Part shown: positions 14,101-29,100 of the stretch, piece after piece
Layout: each line of letters starts with the position of its first letter
Position numbering within the stretch: position 1 is the stretch's first letter
NCBI RefSeq assembly: GCF_001949145.1
Contig: NW_019091367.1
Coordinates: 1,764,596 to 1,828,595, forward strand
DNA: 64,000 nt
Direction: 5' to 3'
Origin: Acanthaster planci
Lineage: Eukaryota; Echinodermata; Asteroidea; Valvatida; Acanthasteridae
The notes under the pieces: generated by a model
The model's input: the letters and a program-made list of their open reading frames with translations, nothing else
The model's database searches: none
Told to the model about the DNA's origin: nothing
Made by a program: the position numbers and the translations under genes

Positions 14101-17100
14101 TAAACATCATTATAACTACGAATGAAAACGTCAATGTCACTTGCTTCCATATCAGAATCGCTGTCACCCATTTCCTGCAGAACTTCTTGCAAAGTTAATC
14201 TTGCCATGGAAGTTGCCATGATGCAGACAGCGTACGGTTCACACACTTTTGCGTTCACCGTTCATGTCAGATGCATGAAACTTTGAAGAAGCGTAGCACT
14301 CTGACCTTTTTTTTTTCTACAGCAAGTCGTCTTTCTTTATTGCATCTGAAAGGGGAAGTCCCAAGCTTCATTCCAATATGACCATAGAGGTCGCTATTCG
14401 CGTGCGTTAATATAATACCGTGCAACAAAAAGGGGACCAATTTCGGGGGCAGTTTCGGGTGCCAGAGTGAGTAATAAGCCGGGTAGTTTCATGTGCAACA
14501 GGGACGAAAGGGTTAAACAATAAAAACAATCCCATCAAGCTATCTCTATACTTCTTTATTACCGTTATAAATTGATCATGTGATCACTTTGCCCTCGCCT
14601 CGTGATCAGCAACTAATAAACAATTAAAAATTCCCGTTAAGATATCCTCTCGCTGTATGATAAACATGTTTCTCTACGTACATTGTAGAGAGATGTATCA
14701 CACAATGAACATACACATATGGTCGCCATGGAGTTCTGCCTTGGCATGATTGTATCAAGCACGGCGTACTCATCATTATTCGTCAACCTTGCAAGACAAA
14801 AATGTCGGGAGTTTACTCTTGCAGGACAGGGACCTGTCACTGCCTGCTCTACTGTTTAACTGCTTCATGTTGCCAGCTGCTTCTGCTTTGGTCGGTTTGC
14901 ACCAGTGTCTCCAGTGCTTCCGTATTGGATTCCTTCATCAGTCTTTACCCCTAATATGCTGTCACGCTAATTCACTTTTGCTGCTCTCTGAATGTGCGGT
15001 GGGGAAGTGCTCCGTTATTCATATTATTGTACATGTACCTCTATGAGCCAAACCAAAATTTACAACCATCCTCATTGAACAACTTGAGGTGTACACGTAC
15101 ATATACTTACCATCATTGAGGTGCCAAGGCCTTTCTTGTTACCATTGATGGGTTTGCGTAATGTGCATATTAATGTATGCACTGTGATTTTGACAAACCA
15201 AGAACTGTCTGCATTATCTCAGTCTTACAAGGGCTTTAGACTTTAGTGAGAGCATCAGCATTTTGTTTCTCTCTGGTTTTCTCCAGACATGCAAGCCCTC
15301 CTTCACCTGGACTGCTTTGGGGAAATTCAAGCTTCCACTTGCTTTTGCTGACGTGATTAATGCTTGACTTTTCTTCCACCTCTATACCCCTCTGACCCTC
15401 TCATTCCCTCCTTCCTTCCACCTCCACCCTGCTCTAAATGAACCTCCCAGGTCAACAAGCTGTGGCGGATCTTGGAGAATCTCGAGGCCGGTGTCCAGTA
15501 CGAGGTGAAAGTCCAGGCGGCCACCACCAATCTCCAGTCCGTGCTCAAGGAAGGCCAGGCCTCCGAGTCCGTTTCCTTCACCATCGAAAAACCAGGTAGG
15601 AGTCCTGAGCGAGAACATTAGTTGTCGGTGCAGTGCCCTGCTGAAGCTTGCCGTCAAAGTGAAGTGCGAGCATACTGTAAACGTTTGGTGTCATGTACCG
15701 GTAAACACAAGCAGAACAGACAGGGAGTGAAACTTCTTGTCTTTTTTTTTTTGGTATAACATTTACTGCTAGCCCTGCTGAACCCTGTGATCTATCCCAC
15801 AGTGCTCACTTTCTGTTGGATTTTGTTGATGTGAGCAGTGTTCTAGCCGTTAGATTCTGTCAGATTCAGGAGGCTCAGTAGAGTACCCAAAGTGACTACA
15901 TCATGGGCACAATTATGTGTGCTAAAGGCATTAGCACAAGAGCTAGTTTGTGAACCAACTAGCGCGCATACTCCCATTTGGTTGTACTGCATTTCCTGGT
16001 CCAAAATGATGTCGCACTTCACCTCTATAATTGTCTGTGTTGTTCAGTTGGATTCAGCAGGGTGCCCAGAGATAACCTGAAGGGTGTTAGGCTTAAACAA
16101 AGACAAAAAAAAGATTAAGATTGTCCATTTCAAACAAATAAAATGGAAAATTTTCATGTCTGCTGCTGTCAAAACCCTGATTAAAATTGCAATTTAAAAC
16201 ACTAAAAAATTATAGTTTTGAATCATACATATTTAAGACAGAAAGAATGTACATGCATTTCGATAAATTAAGAACACTGAAACAAAGATAACACATTTAA
16301 AAACATAAGAATAAAACTCAAGATAATTTTGGTTTTTTTTTTTTTTCAACCAACCGTCCTATACAACCAAAACCCCCCCAAATCAAAAACTTAAGAGTTG
16401 GCACAATTAAAAACTGAAAATGGCACGAATGAATTCAGATATCGGCTTGTATAGCTAACTATAACTGTATCATCTGGATGTTCCAATATATCTACATCAT
16501 CTGCATTGGAAACACAATCATTTGTATATAAAATAAACCAAAGCAGGGATGTGTTAAAAACACACCCTTGCGGTGTTCCAGTAAACTGTCACTACAGGTG
16601 CTCTCAACCTGAACAGGTTGAACTCGATTCCGAAGAAAACAAAAGAGGGAAATATTCTGTGTTGACTCATTCCTCTCCAGAGTTAATAACCAAGGCCATG
16701 CAATCATCCACAGGCATAAACAGTGTAGGTTTTATTCTTGCATTTCCCTGTCCTCTACCATGTTTGAGATAAACATGTGATATCTGAAAATAAATGCAGG
16801 AGTGGTGAAGGGGCATTGCCTGGTCACACAAGCTTCTTGGTTCTATTTTTTTTACCCTATCCCCGTAGAGTTTGTGAAAAATTATGCTGAAATGTGAGGT
16901 TTGAGGACAGTTGTGGTTGATGAAGGGACCATCGAGCTGTGTATTCACCAGGGAGCTGAGATGATTTCACAAGTATTAATGGGCCCTATGATTAGGGATT
17001 ATAGTAATGAACCATGGAATCTTTGGCTAGGATATTGCATTTCGGGATTGGCGGGATTTTCTGTGGAACCTGACATGTATGGGGAGTACATGTACATGTG

Positions 17101-20100
17101 CTGGGGGTAGGCTGAAGCTCGCTGCTACAGCCTTTGTGTAAAAGTTACAACGTACACGTAACTAATTTGAGTAGTCAGCAAAAGAGTTGCAGAAAGAATT
17201 GACCAACTTCTAGAGTGGCCTTTAACTTGTAAACGAAATAGTCATTGCTTTGGTTGTGTGGCTTTCACTTTCACAGATTTCAAATTTACTTTTCAATTTG
17301 TGCTGTGGTGCACTAAAAGAAATTTAATTTATCAGCAAGGCGAGTGGAAAGGACCCACATATTTTCCACTAAAAAGGTACATATACCCACAAAAAGCAGG
17401 TCTTCGTGTACATGTAAATGTGTCTGTGTATAGAGTAACCCTCAGTTACGGTCTGAACAGTGCAAGTGCGGGTGTGGAAACCATCAGAGTCTGTCAAGTT
17501 TCAGATGCCATCAGCGCGTAGTTTTCTTGCGTTAGTCTTTTTGTGACTTTTTTCCATTCACAGTGTGAGAACTCACCATGTGCATGGGCGGGTTCTTGCA
17601 CATTTTGCGCTGGATATTCTGAGAGCGTGGAACCGTTTAGTGTCGGTGTGCGCGCGGTCTCTGCATGCGCTCTGGACACCCGGATGAAATGATTCCCACC
17701 AACCTGCCTGTTCTTAGTTGCCAATGAGGTGGTGCATCATGTCGTAGTGGATGGGACGTCCAGGATCTCCGTCGTAGCCTTTATTTTACTCCCAAATGTT
17801 TTAACGTGCCCCGCCTCCATTTCCCTCCCTGCCCCAAGCCAGTGAAGCACTACAAAGGCTTCTTCTCTCTCTTGTTCTCCTCAGCTGGTAACACAACGGA
17901 GTCCCCAAACACCACTGCAGCTGCTCCCAACGGCACGGAGGGCACGAGCACCCCGCCACCTGGCTCCAACCTGGGGGTGATCATCGGTGTGGCCGTAGGC
18001 ATGGTATACTTTGTGGCTACGCTGATAGTGTTGGGGAGCCTCTTCTTCATCAGGTAAGGACCAGACCAACAGGTTTTCAATTATGGCATTAACCCTAACC
18101 CTCCTCAATCCTCCAACAGGTGAAGGATTGAGGAGGGTTAGGGTTGATAAGTTTCTGGCCGTCTGTCTTGAAATCTTTCAAATAATGTAGCTGCAGAGCA
18201 TTTGATATGCTTGAACGTCGGTGAAAGAGTTTCATACATGAAATGGAATGTTGATTCAGGATGTTCTCAGTCATTCCCTCGTGTCTTGTGGAAGTAAATC
18301 TTCTTTTCGAACAAATTTGGGTTTATTTGGATAGAAAATGGTGATCGATTAATTGAGTAACCCAGTGATAATACTCCTAGCCCTAGTGATGACCTAGTTT
18401 GCCACTCAAAGAGGAAATTAAAGGGTTCATGAAAATTAATTAAAAAAACAGAATTGAAAAGATGGCACTGTACACATCACGTTGCTCAAACCATGTGATG
18501 GAGGTTTTAGGGGCGTGTGAAGCCCACAAAGAGCTGCAGCAGTCACCAAAGGTCAGCACCACTAATGGTCAGCATTTGTACATTGTATATAAAGTCCAAC
18601 TTTGTAAAGGAAGGTGGCTTCGGTATTGTGCTGCTTAAAAAAAGGTTTGTGTTTTTGGCCCTGAGAAATGATGCTGCTTCCGTGACATGTGCGACATGAA
18701 ATGAAACCATCAGCAGGTGGCTCAATTAGAGAATCACGATTGACTAAGCATAGGAAATACATGTAGTTAAGTTAAGGTTTGGGAAGTGTATTATGGCATG
18801 TCTCCCTTCAGTGGTGGAGACTTTATATCTCTTGACCCCTAAACCCACGCCCAACTGACGGCAGATTGTAGGCGGCTAACCGGATAGGCCTAGGGTGCCA
18901 AGTCCCAAACCCTTGAGGGTATTAACACTGACCTTGAGAAAAAAGGTTCTGACAGGATGATCCCTCTTTAACACCCCTGTACTGGACACTCCTGTTGTAC
19001 ATGTAATTTGTGAAGTAATTGGGATCAGATTTGAAGACCTGATAAAGAGAATCTTGAACACCGTGCAGCCTGTGGCGACAGAGTAAAAACAGCACTGAGA
19101 TACATTTACCCGAAGTCTAAGTCTTTGTCTGTGGCAGAAAATAATGTCAAATTGTATACCAGGCACAAAATGGGTCAGAGGGGTACCTCCCCCCCCAACA
19201 AGTCCAATCCCTATACACACTCCAGCCTATTGTTACTTAACAACCCCCCCCCCGATGTCTGAAGAGAATTCCTGAGATACCTGTATAAGAATGACCAACA
19301 CAAAGGCAGGGGGGTTCTCTCCGTCCCATAGTTTGTATCAAATGTCAAATTGTCCACCTGCTAATCTTTTGCCCTCTTATTACATGTACATGTACATGTT
19401 TACTAGTGGATTTGTAAGTACGACCAAAACGACGCACCTGACTCAACCCTCTTTATTAACCAAGAACCTACATGTGCATGAATTTCATAGTGTGGGCAAG
19501 TACTTGTCTTTAATCACAAGAGGTTTCCTCAGTATAAGAGATCATGCTTTTCAAAGTGTCAGGCAATGTATTGGTCTTGACTGGTTTGTCAATGATTTTT
19601 TTGGGGGGGGATGTTACATATGTTGGCATGCACATTGTAAATATTCAGAGCCAGATTTGTGTTTAAAAGCTGTTAAAATGGCCATGTACATGTATTGTCC
19701 AATTGTGTCCCTTTAATTTCATTAAAACAGTCTTTTTCTTCACACATAAACATTTGGCCTCAAATGCAAACATTGCAAACATTGAACTGCTCAGGGCTGC
19801 AGTTAAGCAACAGTGACCTCCCTTTAATTTTTCTTCTTTCGAAAGCGCCACCCAATGTCAAGCTTCATCCTTGGTTTCCCCTTCTGTTTTATAAGTTTTG
19901 CATCAGCTGTCACCACCCACTTTTTTTTTTTCACCGAGAGCAGACACCCTTCCTCAGTCCCCCACTAGTCGAAGGAAACCCACCGGCTGAACAAGAAAAT
20001 GCGCCAGCCTGCCCTCGGAGCAGATGACATTCAGTGTTGCATCCCGTCTCCTGCTTAATACCGGTTCCCGGTCTAAAAATACTTGTGATCTGATCCTGGC

Positions 20101-23100
20101 TGTCAGTGCAGGATAAGGGGAGGAGCTCAGATGTCTGGGGTTTTTTTTTTCCAGGTTTTTCTGCTGGCAGGTTCACACAGCTCATTCACTTTATTGGACT
20201 CTTTCTCCTTCGTTGGACATATCCAGTGCATAACTAGGGTATTGGACATGCGGTTGTCTTCAACAGCAACGTGGTACCATCCTTGCATTGAAGTGTTTGC
20301 GTTGCACTTATGAGCAAATTATTTTGGATATATGGTGCTTTAAACATGCTGTTATTATTATTGGTTTTTTCACTTACAGGGAGTCAAATAAATACAATGT
20401 TCATGTGTCAAAATTGTGCCGTAATCAATTCGTCAGTGAATTCCATTTGGGTGGAGTCCGCCCATCTTATATTTCACTGATATCACCGCCATACAATTTT
20501 ACAGGCCGGGGAGGGGGTCTTTTGGTTGGTTTGTTTTTTTCTCCGGCCAGACATGGGTTTTTCAAAATGTTATCTCATGTCACAGGCTTGACTCTATTTT
20601 TTTTGTCCAAGAGTGCTGGAAGACGGGCTCCTGATTCCTCAGAAATTCCACCTGCCAGTAATCCAATAATTCTCTGTTTTTACTTAGGCCCAGCTGGTGC
20701 ATCCAGTAAACAGGCACTCAAGCTTTTTTCCTAAGACTTTACTTCCTCTTTGTGCAGGCTTCATCTCTACAATCAATCCTCAAATTTAGGCCGAAACTTT
20801 TGTTCAAATTAAATAGAGATACGGGTACTTCAATATTTGGCGGTGCTTACATTTTAAAATCAGGGGGGTAGCAAGTCAGCCGAAGCCTGAGACGGAGACT
20901 TAAAAGCTAAGTAAAATTGTCCTAGGAGAATGTGTTAGAAAAGGTTTTGCTATCTGTTCCACCCATTATTCCTCCCCACGGAAAACGGTCAGCTTACTGC
21001 AGATCAAAAGGCAGGCCTTACCGTGCCAGAGGGGGAATTCAGCTAATGCCCAGGAAGAGTTGAAACTGAGCACAAGAGTGCCGGTTGCTATTGTGCAAGT
21101 CCCATTTGGCTGGTTGAGGATTAATGTTTCCCCACCTCTGTGATGCGTTGTGACAGATTCAGCCCTGGAGGGGAGCCTGTAATTTTTTCCTCCTGCATTA
21201 AGCTCTCCAATATACAACAGGTTTGATGCCTTGTTGGCATTGGACTTGTACAAAGTGACTAGGTGTAACTGTTAATGTCCTGTTACTTCTTCTGTCCGCA
21301 ACTGGACTCATTTTTGGCCCTCAGATATTTTTTACCTCCTGCATGTCATTGAAGAACAAGTTCCTTTTTCTGAGGTTTATGAGAGTGCATTGCTCTTGAC
21401 CCTGTAATTAGACGCCAAGCTATAGTTTGGGTTGAATCACATTATCCTATGGTACGCTGATCAGTCGTTTGTCATTTATCACATTGTATTGTTTCATATT
21501 TTTCTTGTATTTTCCTAAACAAACAGAAAAAGAAAGAAGCACTGAACATGTGACCAGAGTACGGTACTGTTGACATATCATAACTTTGGGAAAATATGCA
21601 TGTAATTCAAGGCAGTCAAGAAGGGATGAAATGTTGCTCTGAGGACTTGTTGAGGAAGTAAAGTTGGCTGTCAGGGAAGGAGGTTCTATATTGTCAGAGT
21701 TTCTTGACTGCGCTCTTAAGAGGTTTCAGTTCTTGTTGCTAGTTGTGATTCATTTCGAAAAATAAGGGAGCGGCGACAGCCTTTGGTATTCTAGAGTGAA
21801 AGTGAAGAATATGTACATGTACAGTTGTGAGGTCTGTGCACGAATACAACAGAACATCCACTAGTGAATAAGAATGATGCACATACAATGTAGATCAGCT
21901 GCTGCCATGATTGTAAGACAGTATTCATGTTTTTATTGCATCAATTCATGTCATGCTGGTTGAACTATGTATTACTGTATTTCTCTATTGTTGCATGAAT
22001 TTCGTTAGCCACAAGAAGGTCTGTGTAGATTCTCTAATTATGAATTTAAAAGGTTAATGTAAAATGGAATATTGCTATATGAACTTGTTCTTTAAAAGCC
22101 ACGACTACAGAAGCCACTAGCTTGGATGTCATCCAAGAAAACTATTAAAGACTCTCTTAAAAATAGCCTCCTTGAGAAAGTGGGTGGATTCTATTCTATT
22201 TAGAGCCCAGGAATTGAACGTTTGCCAAGCAGGTCTTATTTCCAGTGGAGGTATATTATTTTGGGAATTTCCGTTAAATGGCGGTAGACCGGGGCTTTAA
22301 GTTAAAATCGGGGTGTAGCTCTTTTAAAAAAATGTTTTAGTTACTCGCAACTGCTGAAGACCGGTGCATGATGAATTAAGCTCTGCAGATTTTCTGCATT
22401 TCATGGCCTCGTTTCTCTGAAAAAAATGAAAGGTTAATGCTTTCCTCAAAAGTATAAGAAACTTTGCTTGTTTAATCTCGCGTAAACAGTTGCAAATAAT
22501 TGCTTAAAGTGACCAGTTTCCTCCACAGTGATGGAACCGAAAAGTTATCCAACTTCTGTCACTCTTTATCATTGTGGATGCATGCCATTGGTCACATGAC
22601 TTCTGTTCTTGATGACCGTCGTTAACCTCATGCATTTCTGCACACCAAAGTGATGTTGACAGGTGGAGGAATATCTAAACCCCCTCCACGCCTTACATCC
22701 TTCGGTGAAACCCTCAGGGCTGTGTAAATCTCTTCAACTGTTAATGATGGTATAAACTCATAGGGAAATGGACAATTAGTGCTTAATATCCATATCCTCT
22801 GCTGAACATGTGCATTTCACTGAAAGTGATCGTCACGCTTGATAAATGTGACATTTTCTGGGTGTAATTGGAGTCCATGCTGCTTTAAAACTGTGTAAGC
22901 AGTCACGATTTACATGTATATGGGCATTTGATTTTATTAGAAATCTATTAAAATGACTTGTTGGTTTTTCTTATTTACATGTATCATACACAAAATGCAA
23001 GTGTCTTTTTCCCTACAATCTCTTAGAAAATGTAGAGGCTTCAGGGATTAAGTATTACATCATTGAAGGATGTCCAGTGTATATGTACATAAATGTAATT

Positions 23101-26100
23101 GTACATGTACAATTGAAATTTTCTCCGGTAAATTTCCATCAGAACTGGAAGGTTGTGTACATGTACTGTGTGCACATGTACATGCAGTATGCATTGTTGT
23201 AAAGGCAGGTACATGTAGTATTATTGAGTGGTAACTGAACCCACTCAGCCTTGTAGGAGTGTGGATCTACATGTAGCTATCTGTTTTATAACGCCATGGT
23301 AAGAGGTGGAAGGTTCACCGTTCAGCTGAGCAAATACCAGAGTGTGATTCTCCTATTACAATTCCACAAAGCACGGAGCATACATTGCTTCTGTAGTGCT
23401 TTCTTGGTGAAGGCAGTGCAACTTTTAGAGAGAAGTAGTTGAAGGAGATGGTTGTTAAAATTAAGGCATCCTACATGTTTATCATCCTACATGATTGTTT
23501 TATCACTTCTGGGAAAACTGAGGATTTTTCTTTCTTTTTGTTTCTTTGCAGGGCACGAAGGAAGGACCGCCTAGAATTTGAAAAGCAGGAAAATGGCATG
23601 CCACCTGCCTTTGCCAAGCCAGGTGAGTGGAGCTGGGATTTTGTGACATGTACGGATTGACTTAGATTGTTAATTGGCAAGCTGCCCCCAACAACCAATG
23701 TAATCCGGTAACTGACTGCCCTATTGACTTACTGGCTAGATAGGGCTGACTGACTAGCAGGTTGCCTGGCTGGCTATACATGTAGCTGGCTGCCTTCCTG
23801 GTTTATTGGCCAGCCACCAGTGTGGTTTGCTGTCGTGCTGGGTGTCTCAGTGGCTTTCTCCCCATCTGACTCCCCAGTTGGCAGGTTAGCTGACTAGTGA
23901 AAAGCTGACTGACTAGTTAGTATCTTCACTGACTGGCCAAACTGGCTTGTTACCCCCTATGTACGTAGTTTACAGGCTGCCTGATTTGGCTGCCCTACAA
24001 GCTTACTAGATGCTACCTAATCATGTGACTGATTAGCTGACTGTCAGATTAGCTGACTATAAAATAGGCTGGCTCACTGATTTGCTGAGTGGATGATTAG
24101 CTGACTATCAAACTGGCTTGCCTGCTGATAAGCTGACCAGTAGATGTGGCTGCCAAAGAGGCTAGCTGTACATGTAGCCGGATGTAAACCTCTTCATTCA
24201 TAAAAGTTTGTTTAAAGTCCTGGTTTGCTTACAGCTGCCCATTTCTTTCTCCCAACATTGTTGCAGATGAACTGGAAGAGCCCCCCATACCAGTCGGCAA
24301 GTTTGAGGCTCATGTGATAGCAAACCATGCCGACAGTGACGGTGGCTTTGCCACAGAATATGAGGTATTTTGCTCTGTGAAACCTCTTGAGACCACTGGA
24401 GGCAAATTCACGGACCAGCCTGCTCCAAAATTTTGCTCAGTACAAAAAATGGACTTGTTTAAGAGGAGTGATAATGATAGGCCAGTGTACTGACACGGTC
24501 ATATGTGCGCTGAGGGATGACAGATTCAAAGCTCCGTAGGAAAGTGTGTATTGTGAAGAAAGATATCACTTATAGTGCTTTTCCGGCATACCAATGATCT
24601 CTTGTTTAACACTTATTACCATGTTGATCAGGCCAGATGATTTGGCAGTGCATATACATGTACATGCCTGTAGTCGCTGCCCTCATAGCTTTGTAGCCAT
24701 TCACACTTCCTGGGTGGAGAGAGGTAAGCAGGAATAGAATGACTTGTGCAAGGTTGAAACGTGTTACCAGCTGCAGGATCGTAACCCTGGTCTCTGTGAT
24801 CACGAGTCACATACCTTAATCACTGTGCCACATGCCCCCGATCAGTTATCTTGTTTTCAATCCTGCATTGAAGTGTAAGTTTTCTTGTCTAATCTGATTA
24901 AAAATCGGTGTTTTAGTCGAATCCATCACAAGTCACATCACAAGACCCATCTTAAGTAACAGGGTGAACAGTGACAAAAGACTGCTTTCTGTCAACGTTC
25001 ACTTGAATGGCTTGTGAATTGGCTTGACACTGAATGACCTGTGATGGACTTGAGATGGATTTACATGTTCAGGTACTCGATTACATATACATGTACATCA
25101 CTTTAAAAAAAAAAAGTGCCATGTGTTTTTGCTTTTGTTGTCCACTTCAGGATATCCAGCGCGTTAGCACCAACTACCCAGCCCTGTCAAGCATTGATCC
25201 CAACCTCAAATACAAGAACCGTTACACAAACATCGTGGCTTGTGAGTCTTCACTTTTCAAAATGTTCTTACAGTAAAGAGATTATTTCATTTAAATTGTC
25301 TCAGACTATTATATTACGCAAATCATGTGGACAATGACATGTTGCCTTTATCTGTCAGAGTCTGGACTTCAAATCATTTGCAGAGTTCATGGTGTATTAG
25401 AAAGGGCAACTTGGTATTCCCCACTTCCTCATTTATCATGTTCGTGACAAAACGAAGAACAGTGTGAAACAAGGATTTAGCACCAGTGACATGAATTTGA
25501 CCGTTTAGACATTTCTGTATATTGATATATATGTCTGTACTAATAAGGACAACAGAAATTTACCCAGTTTGGGGGCAATTGTCATAGAGGGGGGTGGATT
25601 TCTGGTTGCATTCAGCAGCACCTCAAGCGTATCCTTTGTATGTAGTTTGACATTGTACTAGTATATTACATAATTTACATGGCATGAATTACATTTGGTA
25701 AATTGAAAACAGAAGTATTTAATCGTGTCATGTGGGTTCTTCCTTAAGTAACTCTAGACTACCATTTTTCAGATGACCACACGAGGGTGAAACTGAGCAT
25801 CTTGCCCAATCAGCTCTTGTCAGATTATATCAACGCAAACTACATTGATGTAAGTGTGCTATCTACATGGTTTTATTGTGGTTAGCCTCAATGTTCAAGT
25901 TTAATTCTGAAGTTCATTTTCCATTCCCTGCACTGAAATAGTACATTATTTGACTTCAACTTCCCCATATCAACTAATCGTGGCATTTATGACGGTCACA
26001 GTTGCTGTGAGCTCAGATTATGCCCCATGCAGTCAGTGATGGGATCAAGGAAATTACATCATCTTCCCTTTCTAGCCTTCAGTCGCTCTTGAATTAAAGA

Positions 26101-29100
26101 TGACATCAGTGTGGGTTTTTACAGTAATGAAATGTGACATGAGACCGCAAAGTAAGCTGAAAGGCAGAATTTTTACTAGAACTGAGATACAGATATTTTT
26201 GACTTACATGTAAGCGGAAAAAGAACTTTCCTATATATATAACACTTAGGGTAACAGTAGGGAGGCAGTTTGACATTATTTTGGTGGCTGTGGCGTGTTT
26301 TTTTGACATTGTTTCAACATTTCTGAAGCATGAATAATGCTATTGCCAAAATTGACGGTTTTTTTACTTGATTTTTAAAGAAAGTTTAAAATTTAAAAAT
26401 GTTTTAAAAGAACTTGACCTTTTTAAATGTCTGATCCTGCTAAAAAATTTGGAATTCAATTGAAAAAGTTTTTACTGTTTCCGAATATCACAAGATCCCA
26501 AGGATTGATCTCTCCTTCAGTATCTGACTTTGAACCGTCATAATAGGAAATAGTGGAATGCAACTTCATGCTGCTTTTGTCATGACAGTTTATTATTATC
26601 AAAACAGATTTATTTTGGTAGATCACATCCCACTTGTTTGAATAATTAAAGTGCAGAGGAAGCACCGTCGGTGTACCATACAGTGCTGGACTACACAGGA
26701 TGTAGGAAACTGAAGAGATTAAATATAACAGGCAGTGTCACACATTTATGCAAATCAAATGGCGTGAATCAGGAGATCATTGGGAAAACGACACAAACAA
26801 GGAACATGAAATGTTCTCCTTCGACGAAGTGTACCTTCCTGTTTCTGCCATACATTTCCTGTTCTTGTAGTCTGTTGTTTGGTTTTCATCCTTAATTTCC
26901 CGGTATTTACAGTTGATGAGTTCACTGATCTACTGTGTGGGGAGGGTTTTCAGACCGATGGAGGGTGTTCTCTCAGCTGAATTGAAACCAAAATTGATGA
27001 GGAAATTTTTTTGATCAATTACATGTACATGTACCCATTCTCTGGCTTTCAGAACCATATAATTATGGGCTTTCGCAGGTCATTTCTACCAAATGAAAAC
27101 GTTGCTTTCTTTGGCTACCCATCTACATATACATGTTTGATTTGATGTTCCTTTGTGCACAAGTAGAGGCCTGTGTTTTGCGCCCATCTCTAAGTGGGTC
27201 ATTTTGTAAATTAGGGGTCCATTTTTTGTGTGTGTTCCTGTCACATCTTGGCACGTGATTTTGTAAGTTCAGAACACATTCTCTGAATTCTAAGAGTGAT
27301 GAATTAATGCAAATTACCTGCCAAACAAATAGAAATAGTTTGAAATCAATTTAAGCGATATTTCCATGTCAAATTACACTCGTCCTAACAGGGACACAAG
27401 AATGTCACACTTTTGGACCCTGACAATGACTCCAATACGTTTGGACAATGACCCAAAACACACACACATATGCTTGAAGCATAAGTCGAGATTCAAAACC
27501 AAGGTTTTAGAAAACGTGCAATCATCTTGGTCATAGCCATGACTAAATCATCTTGCTGAGGCTAGGATTAATGGACTCATTGTAAAGGTGCACATGTCAT
27601 TCAAGCCACAGCATTTGACGTTCCGACATGCCTACTTAGTATTGGTTTCTTTTGGCAACAGGGATCTGTTCTGTTGAGGATTATGGGCATTTCACTATTT
27701 ACTTGAAGCCCATTTAAGGTTCTGGGCCCAATATCATGGCACTGCTCAGCAGAAGGAAAAGTGTGCTTACTCAAGCAGAAAATATTGCAGTAACCTCAAG
27801 CACTATTCCATAGTGTGGTTGTGCTAATGGTTTCAATTGTTACGTTTCTATTTTTTTTTATCCTACACACGGACACTGCTACTAAGTGGCCCCAGGGCAG
27901 TTAATAACAAAAAGATTAAAAATACCAACAATCTGATGCCCATTTACTCAAGACCTGTGCCTCCCTACATATTTTATGGGCATCATAAATAAATTGCAAG
28001 GTTGTAGAGTAAGTGGGAAAAAAACCCGCCCCCAGCAGCTTTTTCAGGTAAGAAAATCCGACGTTAACTGGCTAAAAGAAAGTGACTGTGTGCCGATTGC
28101 AGGGCTACGGCAGACAGAAGGCATACATTGCCGCCCAGGGGCCACTGAAGTCTACCGTCGAAGACTTTTGGCGGATGGTATGGGAACAGCACACCATGGT
28201 GATTGTCATGATCACCAAGCTGGAGGAGAGGGGAAGGGTGAGTGGCTGATTGATCCCACATTTCTTGTGTCAAGTACTTAACAAGCACCCCACCTTTTTC
28301 TCTCACTAGTCATGTCAAGCGCTGTCAAGCCTGTACATGTATGTCCGGACCCATTGTTCAGTGAAAGAGGAGTGACTTCTGCGTTTCCTGTGAAAAGCTT
28401 ATGGCTTGTATTGTGACTTTGGGTACTTGTGATGTATCTGCAAAGGCTTATGGATACTGGAGGGGCAGTTGTAGGTACTTTTGAAGTACTCAACTGTAGT
28501 GCTGTGTGTTGTCTCCCAAGATGACCTGGCAGTGCTGGTTCATATGCCAACGGAAAGCTATTTTTACATTGTTAAACGTTGGCCCCAACATTCACTGCTG
28601 TTAACCGCTTCCTGCCGGGCGACCCGTTTTTGAGTACATAGGCTTTATATGCAGAGCCGGGATCCAGGAACTGGGACAAAAGAGTTGGGCCTTATAACAA
28701 AGACCGTGCTCAGCACAAAAGACTGAGCTGCTGGGCATTACCGACATTTTTTCACTGTCAGTAGTGGAGATAATCCAGCCTTATTTTGAAACAGTATACC
28801 ACGGTTTGAGGCATTTAGAGCGAGCGGATTACCACTGGGGACAAAACTCTCCACCATCGCAGCGATGAGCCACACAGCACCGCTGCACGCTAATCTGGCC
28901 CCTATTGAAAAGAGGTCAGCAGTGCACTGTGCCGGTTTCGGGAACAAAAGAATCTTATGTAACACCGCACAATCTGGGCTCTTTTTCCAAGGCTACCGGC
29001 CGGGCTGAAATATTCAGGAGTCAATGAATTTTACCTGTCAGCTTTAGAGTAGTGCCCAAAGAGTCCTTCATTATGGTATAAATGGCCATTAAATGAAATA

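Larger units (their letters stand above)
6519..15450 (+). other. intron 2 of the receptor (8.9 kb)
   Basis: Densest part of the window for TACATGTA-type palindromes (about 6700-12100), also TACCGGTA. Holds a foldback fragment at 7668-7747, a degenerate stretch 12.2-14.1 kb and a piggyBac-type remnant at 14100-14512. No coding exon recognised. Confidence 0.7.
18054..23551 (+). other. intron 4 of the receptor (5.5 kb)
   Basis: Opens with a perfect hairpin (18091-18145) only 37 bp after the donor, and contains TACATGTA clusters at about 19381 and 23081-23220. No exon or mobile element otherwise recognised. Confidence 0.65.
24365..25150 (+). other. intron 6 of the receptor
   Basis: Consists largely of a tRNA-derived SINE (minus strand, about 24640-24839) and one copy of the 12-bp-arm foldback family (24907-25061). 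Confidence 0.65.

Noticed and set aside
18088-18145. Telomere-like CCCTAACCCT / GGGTTAGGG
   Set aside because: Only about two telomere-like units per arm; the sequence is a hairpin with a related copy elsewhere, not an interstitial telomere array.
24776-24839. tRNA gene
   Set aside because: A and B boxes are present but the cloverleaf is not intact and a SINE-type tail follows.
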